A DNA stretch of 6,575 bases, taken from assembly GCA_934500855.1 (NCBI GenBank), contig CAKSUH010000093.1:1-6575 (forward strand). The letters are read 5' to 3'. This DNA is from an uncultured Eubacteriales bacterium. Its GTDB lineage: Bacteria > Bacillota > Clostridia > Oscillospirales > CAG-272. The position numbers and the translations under genes are program-made. The notes below the pieces were generated by a model that saw nothing but the letters and a program-made list of their open reading frames with translations, did not search any database and was not told the DNA's origin. Shown piece by piece: positions 1-4,771 of this stretch (position 1 is its first letter; the number at the start of each line of letters is the position of its first letter).

Positions 1-28
1 CGCTCTACCTCCGGTGACATGATATGAA

Positions 29-61
29 TCAGCCGAACCCGGAAAACCGGAATCCGGCTGA
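29..61 (-). terminator. Stem-loop after tRNA-Ser, possible weak terminator
   Basis: An interrupted inverted repeat begins six bases past the encoded CCA of the tRNA. The outer arms are TCAGCCG (29-35) and CGGCTGA (55-61). The inner arms CCGG (39-42) and CCGG (47-50) close a four-base loop, with a small internal loop between the two stems. Its position suggests a 3' end or processing hairpin for the tRNA transcript. In the minus direction it is followed by TTCATATC and not a clean T-run, so intrinsic termination would be weak. Confidence 0.35.
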
Positions 62-66
62 TTATT

Positions 67-157
67 TGGCGGAGAGAGAGGGATTCGAACCCTCGGTGCG
101 TTTGACCGCACACCTGATTTCGAGTCAGGGCCGTTATAACCACTTCGATATCTCTCC
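67..157 (-). tRNA. tRNA-Ser (anticodon CGA)
   Basis: This is a class II tRNA that reads UCG serine codons. The 7-bp acceptor stem pairs GGAGAGA (157-151) with TCTCTCC (77-71). It is followed by discriminator G (70) and a genomically encoded CCA (69-67). The anticodon loop is CTCGAAA with a 5-bp stem, placing anticodon CGA at 122-120. The long variable arm (GTGCG/CGCAC stem) is diagnostic for Ser, Leu or Tyr. The T-arm GAGGG-TTCGAAT-CCCTC is intact. Length is 91 nt with CCA, normal for serine tRNAs. A near-consensus promoter lies about 33 bases upstream. No other tRNA is seen beside it inside the window, although a cluster could continue past position 1. Confidence 0.96.
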
Positions 158-166
158 GTTTTTGCC

Positions 167-180
167 CGGACCATTGTCCG
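167..180 (-). other. Small hairpin in the pre-tRNA 5' leader
   Basis: In the roughly 26-base leader between the predicted transcription start (about 183) and the mature tRNA end (157), CGGAC and GTCCG form a 5-bp stem around a four-base loop. It would sit just upstream of the RNase P cleavage site. It may only be a leader fold; no regulatory role is shown. Confidence 0.3.
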
Positions 181-189
181 AACAGGGAT

Positions 190-218
190 AGTATACCACA
201 TTTTTCTTCGGATTGCAA
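190..218 (-). promoter_or_regulatory. Housekeeping promoter of tRNA-Ser
   Basis: Reading the minus strand, TTGCAA (218-213) is followed after exactly 17 bases by TATACT (195-190). These match the sigma-A consensus at 4 of 6 and 5 of 6 positions. Transcription would begin near 183, about 26 bases before the mature tRNA 5' end. The -35 box falls at the inner edge of one arm of the inverted repeat at 205-252, so promoter and hairpin share bases. Confidence 0.8.
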
Positions 219-252
219 GACCTTTTTTGAAAAAAGTCCCGCAATCCGAAGA
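205..252. terminator. Long inverted repeat between COG2509 gene and tRNA
   Basis: Perfect 12-bp arms (205-216 and 241-252, TCTTCGGATTGC and its complement) enclose 24 bases. These pair further through a T-run (223-228) and an A-run (230-235), with one small bulge. The repeat starts about 33 bases after the stop of the FAD-dehydrogenase gene, so it probably marks the 3' end of that transcript. The T-rich tail (ATTTTTCTGTTTTTT, 252-266) lies on the plus-strand side, however. For minus-strand transcripts the hairpin is followed by A residues. It is therefore a good plus-direction terminator and a doubtful minus-direction one, or a 3'-stabilising hairpin. Confidence 0.55.
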
Positions 253-284
253 TTTTTCTGTTTTTTACTCCGTCAGGTGTCGCT

Positions 285-1694
285 TCAGACCGTGCCCTGT
301 TCCTCTTCCGCAAGGATTCTGCCCATGAACACGCCCATTGCCGACGCCATCATCAGCCCTCTGGTCCATCCGCTGGAGTCCCCGAGGCAGTGCAGCCCTT
401 TGATGTTCGTATTCAGCCGCTCGTCCATCTTCACGCGGTTGCTGTAGAATTTCAGTTCGGGCGAGTACAGCAGCGTTTCATGCGCCGCGAAGCCCGGTAC
501 GACCTGATCGACTGCCTGAATGAAGTTGATGATGTTGGTCATGGCTCTGTACGGCATGGCGGCTGTAATGTCCCCCGCCACCGCGTCCTGCAGGGTGGGA
601 TGAACATTCGATTGCGCCAGTTCCTTTTCCCATGTCCGCTTTCCGTCGAGAATATCCCCAAACCGCTGGACCAGAATGTGTCCCGCGCCGAGCATATTGG
701 TCAGCTCTCCCACCTTCTGCGCGTATTCGATCGGCTGATTGAACGGCACCGAGAAGTTATGCGAGCAGAGGATTGCGACATTGGTATTGTCCGATTTCTT
801 TTCCTTGAAGCTGTGCCCGTTGACCACCGCGAGGTCGTTGTCGTAGTTCTCCTGACTGACAAACCCACCCGGGTTCTGGCAGAAGGTGCGCACCTTGTTC
901 TTGAAGGGCGCGGGGTAACCGATCAGTTTCGATTCGTACAGCACGCGGTTGACCCACTCCATCACCTCGTTGCGGACCTCGACCCGCACGCCGATATCAA
1001 CCGTTCCCGGCAGGTGGGCGATGTTATGCTCGCCGCAAAGGCGCTCCAACCAGTCCGCACCGCGCCGTCCCGTTGCGATGACGGTATGCGCCGCGTAAAT
1101 TTCCTCGGTCACGCCGCCGTGGTTGACCGTCACGCCGAGGCATTTGTCGCCGTCCAGAATCAGGTTGTTGCACTCATAGCCGAAGTACAGTTCCACGCCC
1201 GCATCGCGCAGGTAGTTTTCGATGTCCCAATAGAGCCTGTGCGCCTTCTCGGTTCCGAGGTGGCGAATCGGGCAATCGACCAACCGCAGTCCCGCGCGGA
1301 TTGCCCGCTTGCGGATTTCTTTCACCTCGTCGGTAACCTCCGCGCCTTCCACATGGGTGTCGGCTCCGAACTCCAGATAGATTTTATCGGTATAGTCGAT
1401 AACCGACTGGATACGGTCCACGCCCAGAAGCTGCGGAAGATCTCCCCCGACATCGCAGGAAAGCGACAGCTTCCCGTCCGAAAACGCGCCTGCGCCCGAA
1501 AAGCCTGTGGTGATGTGGCAGTACGGCTTGCAGTTCATGCAATGTCCCGTCTTTGCCTTCGGGCAGGAACGGTTCTCCACCGCTCTCCCCTTCTCCACGA
1601 TCATAATCTTTTGCTTACACCCCTGCCTGAGCATCTCAATTGCCGTAAAGATTCCCGCAGGTCCCGCCCCGACGATCAGAATATCCGTTTTCAT
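285..1694 (-). CDS. FAD-dependent dehydrogenase, COG2509 type
   Basis: Predicted cytosolic flavoprotein of the uncharacterised FAD-dependent dehydrogenase family (COG2509); its substrate is unknown. Numbered from the preferred start (469 aa), it opens with a dinucleotide-binding beta-alpha-beta fold, DILIVGAGPAG, with GAGPAG at 9-14. A cysteine group follows (C44, C52, C55, C59), leading into GFSGAGAFSDGKL at 64-76, a block I recall as typical of this family. ATGRRG at 207-212 is the usual strand before the second FAD segment. GDSSGWTRG at 438-446 is the C-terminal FAD-contact motif, followed by a glycine/alanine-rich helix. No signal peptide or membrane segment is visible. An ATG two codons earlier (1700) is in frame, but AAGGAG lies only 2 bases from it and 8 bases from the ATG at 1694, so I chose the latter. 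It has its own promoter and a leader hairpin. Family confidence is high; specific function is unknown. Confidence 0.9.
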   Translation of the reverse strand: MKTDILIVGAGPAGIFTAIEMLRQGCKQKIMIVEKGRAVENRSCPKAKTGHCMNCKPYCHITTGFSGAGAFSDGKLSLSCDVGGDLPQLLGVDRIQSVIDYTDKIYLEFGADTHVEGAEVTDEVKEIRKRAIRAGLRLVDCPIRHLGTEKAHRLYWDIENYLRDAGVELYFGYECNNLILDGDKCLGVTVNHGGVTEEIYAAHTVIATGRRGADWLERLCGEHNIAHLPGTVDIGVRVEVRNEVMEWVNRVLYESKLIGYPAPFKNKVRTFCQNPGGFVSQENYDNDLAVVNGHSFKEKKSDNTNVAILCSHNFSVPFNQPIEYAQKVGELTNMLGAGHILVQRFGDILDGKRTWEKELAQSNVHPTLQDAVAGDITAAMPYRAMTNIINFIQAVDQVVPGFAAHETLLYSPELKFYSNRVKMDERLNTNIKGLHCLGDSSGWTRGLMMASAMGVFMGRILAEEEQGTV

Positions 1695-1702
1695 TGTCAT
1701 TA

Positions 1703-1708
1703 CTCCTT
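1703..1708 (-). promoter_or_regulatory. Ribosome binding site deciding the COG2509 start
   Basis: AAGGAG precedes two in-frame ATG codons. The first (1700-1698) is only 2 bases away, too close for normal initiation. The second (1694-1692) is 8 bases away, a normal spacing. The site therefore favours the shorter protein, which loses only Met-Thr. Confidence 0.7.
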
Positions 1709-1715
1709 CCGCATA

Positions 1716-1745
1716 CAGAGAGCCGAGGTGCCCCCCGGCTCTCTG
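1716..1745 (-). promoter_or_regulatory. 5' leader hairpin before the COG2509 gene
   Basis: CAGAGAGCCG (1745-1736 read on the minus strand) pairs perfectly with CGGCTCTCTG (1725-1716) around a ten-base loop containing a G-run. The 10-bp stem lies wholly within the predicted untranslated leader. It ends 5 bases before GGAAGGAG and about 15 bases after the predicted transcription start. There is no following T-run in the minus direction, so it is not a terminator for this transcript. It could protect the mRNA 5' end or affect ribosome access. No alternative pairing with the ribosome site is obvious. Confidence 0.5.
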
Positions 1746-1766
1746 CTGTCAATTTTCATCTTTTTT

Positions 1767-1795
1767 ATTATATCACACGGCACGCGCCTTGTCAA
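1767..1795 (-). promoter_or_regulatory. Perfect-consensus promoter for the COG2509 gene
   Basis: The minus strand carries TTGACA (1795-1790), a 17-base spacer, and TATAAT (1772-1767). This matches the sigma-A consensus in both boxes with ideal spacing. Transcription should start near 1760, giving a leader of about 65 bases. The -35 box contains the TGA stop (1794-1792) of the upstream acyltransferase gene, so the promoter begins exactly where that reading frame ends. This makes strong, largely constitutive expression independent of the lipid operon likely. Confidence 0.88.
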
Positions 1796-2592
1796 CGGTT
1801 TTTCGGCAAATTCTCCGCAATGGTATTCCGCACGCGCTCCGCCAGCGCCTCGGTCGACATGGCGGCAACCTCCTCGCGGCTGATGATTTCCACCACATTC
1901 AGATGTACCTTCGCGCCCTTCCACGGGAAGTTCTGCGAAATGATCTCGGTTCCCTCGGTCGTCATAACCACAACGGGAGCGTTTGCTTTTTTCGCAAGAT
2001 AAAACGCGCCGGTCTTGAATTCCAACAGTTCTCCCGTCTTACTCCGCGTTCCCTCGGGGTAAATTCCGATATCCAGCCCCTCGGCTTTCATGCGTTCCGC
2101 CGCGCTTTTCAGCGTCCGCAGGGCACGCATGGCATTGTCACGGTCGATGGCATAGTAGCCCGCGCCGCGCAGGTACGGACCGACCAGCGGATATTTGAAA
2201 TTCGATTCCTTGGAGATGTAGATCAGATTGCGCTTGCGGGTCTTTTGCAGAACCACCATCGGGTCGAAATCCGAACGGTGATTGCTGACCAGAATCATCG
2301 GTTCGTCCGGCAGTTTCAGTCCCGTTACCCGAACGCGGATGCGCAAGAGGACCATCAGCCAGTCCGAGGACAGCCAGATGATAAACCGACAGAAGCGGCT
2401 TGAACGGGTCCCCTCCCCGCCGCGCGGCAGGAACGGAACGGTTGCAAACAGAAGCGCAAAGTAAAGCGCCGTTGCAAGGATGTATCCGAGCGGAATCATA
2501 CCGAACAGCCACCACGCCGAGAGCGACGGTATCCCGACAACCAAACCGACGGACGCCCCGACCGAAAGAAGCAACAGAATCAGATTCAGCAT
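1792..2592 (-). CDS. plsC: 1-acyl-sn-glycerol-3-phosphate acyltransferase (PlsC family)
   Basis: Predicted to acylate lysophosphatidic acid to phosphatidic acid at the inner membrane face, the second acylation step in phospholipid synthesis. The 266-aa protein begins with two hydrophobic stretches (about 2-21 and 27-53) that would anchor it. The PlsC motifs appear in order: NHRSDFD at 104-110, with the catalytic H105-x4-D110 pair; GYYAIDR at 145-151; the phosphate-binding YPEGTRS at 178-184; and NAPVVV at 204-209. Length is usual for the family. The start is supported by GGAGG (2603-2599) 6 bases upstream. That site lies inside the end of the lipid kinase gene, whose stop is one base away, so the two are probably co-transcribed and translationally coupled. 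The gene symbol follows the family; paralogues with other acyl acceptors exist, so the exact substrate is inferred. Confidence 0.92.
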   Translation of the reverse strand: MLNLILLLLSVGASVGLVVGIPSLSAWWLFGMIPLGYILATALYFALLFATVPFLPRGGEGTRSSRFCRFIIWLSSDWLMVLLRIRVRVTGLKLPDEPMILVSNHRSDFDPMVVLQKTRKRNLIYISKESNFKYPLVGPYLRGAGYYAIDRDNAMRALRTLKSAAERMKAEGLDIGIYPEGTRSKTGELLEFKTGAFYLAKKANAPVVVMTTEGTEIISQNFPWKGAKVHLNVVEIISREEVAAMSTEALAERVRNTIAENLPKNR

Positions 2593-2593
2593 C

Positions 2594-3490
2594 TCACGCC
2601 TCCGTCGGGACTGCCGCAGCCTTTTCCGCGCTTGCGGAGCCGATCGCGCCGCGGACCGTGTACTCGGTCACATTCAGCACCAACTCACCGTCGATCTGGA
2701 GTGCCACGGGGCGGTCGAATTTCACCGTCACTTCATGACCTGTCATCACCGATACCATCTCGGTGTGCCTGATGTGCTCCCCCTTGAAGATGGAGGGGAA
2801 AACCATCAGGGTCTTGAGTTTGCCCGAGCCGTACAACACCACGGCGGAGACTGTTCTTTCCGGATTCAGACGGTCCTGTGCGGGCGCGATGTTCATACCG
2901 CCGCCGTAGTACCGCCCGTTCATGGTCGGCGCCAGCCAGACCTTTCCGAACGACTTGGTCACGCCGTCCACCGTAACGGTCGCTTTGGTCGGCTTGTAGT
3001 GGAACAGAAGTCCCTTGATTGCAATGCCCGCATAGTTAATCGGCTTATCGGACTTTTTCGCAAGTTGGTCGCCGACCTCACAGCAGTAGCCGTCAATCCC
3101 GTAGCCGATGCCGTTGAGGAAACGGTAGCTCTTGCCGTTGACCGTGACCGTGGGCAGGCCTTTCAGATACGCCGCAAGCGGGATCAGCCCGTTCTCCCCG
3201 GGCGCGACATCCTGCCGGAAATCGTTTCCGCTCCCCATCGCGTAGTAGTAAAGGTTCGCGGGATAAGACAGACCGTCGGTAAAATTGGCGAACCGGTTCA
3301 GCGTACCGTCGCCGCCCGCAATGACCAAGGAATCCTCCGCTCCGATTCCGGAAAAGAACGCTGCGTAATCCTTGATTTCGCGGATATCGCAGAAATTCAG
3401 TTCCTTGTCGCGGAGCAACTCCCGCAGGTTCTGAACACGGTCAAATCCCTTGCCGCTCCCCGAAAGCGGATTGTAAAGAATATGGTACAT
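2594..3490 (-). CDS. Diacylglycerol kinase-family lipid kinase (DgkB/YegS/BmrU type)
   Basis: Predicted soluble or membrane-associated kinase that phosphorylates diacylglycerol or a related lipid using ATP, producing phosphatidic acid. The 298-aa protein starts MYHILYNPLSGSGKG, the nucleotide-binding opening of the family. It continues with GGDGTLN at 59-65, GSGNDF at 86-91 (usually GTGNDF), GYGIDG at 129-134, NGRYYGGGM at 191-199, and QIDGEL at 265-270. The last holds the Asp/Glu pair (D267, E269) at the position of the catalytic and metal-binding residues described for DgkB. A longer frame begins at ATG 3559, but its 23 extra residues are unlike the family. AAGGA lies 7 bases before the ATG at 3490, so I chose that start. 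It is first in a two-gene unit with the acyltransferase. DAG, undecaprenol or other lipid specificity cannot be told from sequence. Confidence 0.92.
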   Translation of the reverse strand: MYHILYNPLSGSGKGFDRVQNLRELLRDKELNFCDIREIKDYAAFFSGIGAEDSLVIAGGDGTLNRFANFTDGLSYPANLYYYAMGSGNDFRQDVAPGENGLIPLAAYLKGLPTVTVNGKSYRFLNGIGYGIDGYCCEVGDQLAKKSDKPINYAGIAIKGLLFHYKPTKATVTVDGVTKSFGKVWLAPTMNGRYYGGGMNIAPAQDRLNPERTVSAVVLYGSGKLKTLMVFPSIFKGEHIRHTEMVSVMTGHEVTVKFDRPVALQIDGELVLNVTEYTVRGAIGSASAEKAAAVPTEA

Positions 3491-3497
3491 ACAGAAG

Positions 3498-3505
3498 TCC
3501 TTCTT
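3498..3505 (-). promoter_or_regulatory. Ribosome binding site deciding the lipid kinase start
   Basis: AAGAAGGA ends 7 bases before the ATG at 3490-3488. This supports initiation at MYHILYNP and not at the in-frame ATG 69 bases upstream (3559). That upstream ATG has no Shine-Dalgarno sequence and lies about 2 bases from the predicted transcription start. Confidence 0.7.
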
Positions 3506-3567
3506 TCTAATGTAATCTGTAAGCGGTGCCGGGTCATCCGGCTGTTCCGGATACAGCATATCGACTT

Positions 3568-3596
3568 ATTGTAGCATATTTTCCGCTTAAAGTCAA
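3568..3596 (-). promoter_or_regulatory. Promoter of the lipid kinase-acyltransferase operon
   Basis: The minus strand shows TTGACT (3596-3591), a 17-base spacer, then TACAAT (3573-3568), each one base off the sigma-A consensus. The predicted start near 3561 gives a leader of about 70 bases. That leader contains a small GCCGG/CCGGC hairpin (3542-3528) well upstream of the ribosome binding site. Confidence 0.82.
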
Positions 3597-3820
3597 GATT
3601 TTTTTGTATTTTCGGCTTATTAAGCTGTTTCAATTGTAAATACGACCCGAACAATTCCGGTTGTTTATGATTTCTTCGTCTCCGGCAACGAATATCGGTA
3701 CTCCCGCCCAACGCTCGCATATTTGGCAGGCGCAAGCGTATTATAATTATAATTGAAGATATACTTTGTCTGTAGTCCGAACGCCCGGCAGAGTCCGTCG
3801 GATGTTCCCTATATGAAAAA
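3597..3820. other. Intergenic stretch without a supported gene
   Basis: This gap separates the transporter gene from the lipid operon promoter. It holds an AT-rich 14-base palindrome (3740-3753, ATTATAATTATAAT) containing two overlapping TATAAT-like boxes on each strand, but no matching -35 box at 16-18 bases. On the minus strand a 47-codon frame stays open from 3808 to a TAA at 3667-3665 but has no usable start codon. I see no convincing terminator directly after the transporter stop. No tRNA, riboswitch or small RNA could be recognised. Confidence 0.5.
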
Positions 3821-4711
3821 TCATCCCTGCAAGCCGAGCAAAACCATACTTACGACCGACAGCACAATCCCGATCCCCTTCGACACCGTCATTTTTTCCC
3901 GGAACAGGAAAGCCGACAGAATGACCGAGAGGAGCAGGACACCACCGTTTTCGACAGTATACAGCACCGCAACATTCATCAGTGACAGGCAGTGCATCAG
4001 AATCATGATTCCCGCCGTTACCGACCCGGTGCAGATGATGAGGCAAGCGACAGATTTCCGGTTCAGCCGGAGATCTGTCAGCGTCCGTTCCCGCCTCCGG
4101 AGGGCAAGCAGGAGAACCGACAGCAGAAAAACGACCGCATAGGTCACAACGGTCATGCCGTTGTTTTCCGTTCCCTCCGTCAGCCGCTCCTGAACGCTGA
4201 GCAGGGTTCCGTATGCCCCGTTTGCGCAGAACTGGAGCAGACAGAGCGCAAAAAAGCCCCTTTTCACGCTGTCCCTCAGCTTCTCCCCTTTTTTTCCGAT
4301 GTTCAGAAAAACGAATGCCACCAACATGATGAGAATTGCCGCCCACTGCACCGGAGTCAGGTGCTCCCGGTAGGCAACGACCGAAACCGCCAGCGGAACA
4401 AGGATTCCACCGAACAGCGAGAATACCATGACAACCGAATACGGCCCTCGCTCTGCGGCACCGATAAGCGACAGATTATAGAGCATGACCGCAACACCGT
4501 TGGCAATCCCCAAAAGAAGCGTCAGCCATGAGATTTTGGGAACAAATCCGGATGCCGCCAGCGTTGCGAGCGACACAATCAGCCCATAGTAAACAGAATA
4601 AACGCGGGATGCCTCCCCGTGCTCCCCCGGATAATACTTGGAAAACAGACTTGCAAACAGTGAATGGGCTGTGTATACGAGAATCAGCACCGCAACCAAA
4701 AGAATAGACAT
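3821..4711 (-). CDS. EamA/DMT-superfamily transporter, ten membrane helices
   Basis: Predicted inner-membrane metabolite transporter of the drug/metabolite transporter superfamily, substrate unknown. The 296-aa protein is almost entirely hydrophobic. About ten helices lie near residues 2-22, 38-56, 60-82, 90-112, 120-139, 151-172, 185-204, 218-241, 248-270 and 276-295. It shows the two-fold EamA repeat: each half ends with a short charged turn and a glycine/alanine-rich helix, YREHLTPVQWAA at 114-125 and FREKMTVSKGIG at 270-281. Length is usual for a two-EamA-domain protein. The start has GGAGG (4723-4719) 7 bases upstream and follows the MBL-fold gene by 59 bases. That gap is largely taken up by a hairpin, and I find no promoter in it, so transcription may come from upstream read-through. 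Specific roles such as amino-acid or nucleotide-sugar export cannot be assigned. Confidence 0.85.
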   Translation of the reverse strand: MSILLVAVLILVYTAHSLFASLFSKYYPGEHGEASRVYSVYYGLIVSLATLAASGFVPKISWLTLLLGIANGVAVMLYNLSLIGAAERGPYSVVMVFSLFGGILVPLAVSVVAYREHLTPVQWAAILIMLVAFVFLNIGKKGEKLRDSVKRGFFALCLLQFCANGAYGTLLSVQERLTEGTENNGMTVVTYAVVFLLSVLLLALRRRERTLTDLRLNRKSVACLIICTGSVTAGIMILMHCLSLMNVAVLYTVENGGVLLLSVILSAFLFREKMTVSKGIGIVLSVVSMVLLGLQG

Positions 4712-4738
4712 ATGATTACCTCCAGGTAGAAAATGTCG

Positions 4739-4771
4739 AAGCGGAGCGTCCTGCGGGCGCTCCGCTTTTTT
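4739..4771 (+). terminator. Strong hairpin with plus-strand T-run after MBL-fold gene
   Basis: AAGCGGAGCGTCC (4739-4751) pairs with GGGCGCTCCGCTT (4755-4767) across a three-base loop. This gives 13 pairs including one G-U. On the plus strand it runs straight into TTTTTT (4766-4771), a textbook intrinsic terminator. On the minus strand, where the genes are, it begins 3 bases after the TGA of the MBL-fold gene and is followed by CGACATTTTC, a poor T-run. It may terminate weakly or leak into the transporter gene, and would efficiently stop antisense transcription. Confidence 0.7.

Noticed and set aside
1747..1752. Second TTGACA on the minus strand as an additional promoter
   Set aside because: The 16-18 bases that follow fall in the G-rich leader hairpin and give no -10 box.
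390..1883. 497-codon plus-strand open frame
   Set aside because: It lies antisense to the COG2509 gene and runs on into the end of the acyltransferase gene. Its translation is His/Arg/Val-rich with no recognisable family, as expected for the shadow of a G+C-rich gene.
1507..2403. 298-codon plus-strand open frame
   Set aside because: Antisense to the start of the COG2509 gene and most of the acyltransferase gene; it crosses a strong opposing promoter and has no family signature.
2480..3574. 364-codon plus-strand open frame
   Set aside because: Fully antisense to the lipid kinase, which has every family motif. The frame shows no motif and no convincing ribosome site.
3740..3753. AT-rich palindrome with TATAAT boxes as a possible divergent promoter or operator
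   Set aside because: No -35 box at a workable distance on either strand and no plus-strand gene to drive; likely AT-rich intergenic sequence.
3776..3797. Direct repeat AGTCCG spaced by 12 bases, considered as a binding site or repeat array
   Set aside because: Only two six-base copies; too short to distinguish from chance.
3747..4346. 199-codon minus-strand open frame overlapping the transporter in another frame
   Set aside because: Composition is typical of an out-of-frame reading of a membrane protein gene; the transporter frame has coherent helices and a ribosome site.
3992..4531. 179-codon plus-strand open frame
   Set aside because: Antisense to the transporter; the Gln/Asn/Arg/His-rich translation is the expected reverse reading of hydrophobic codons.
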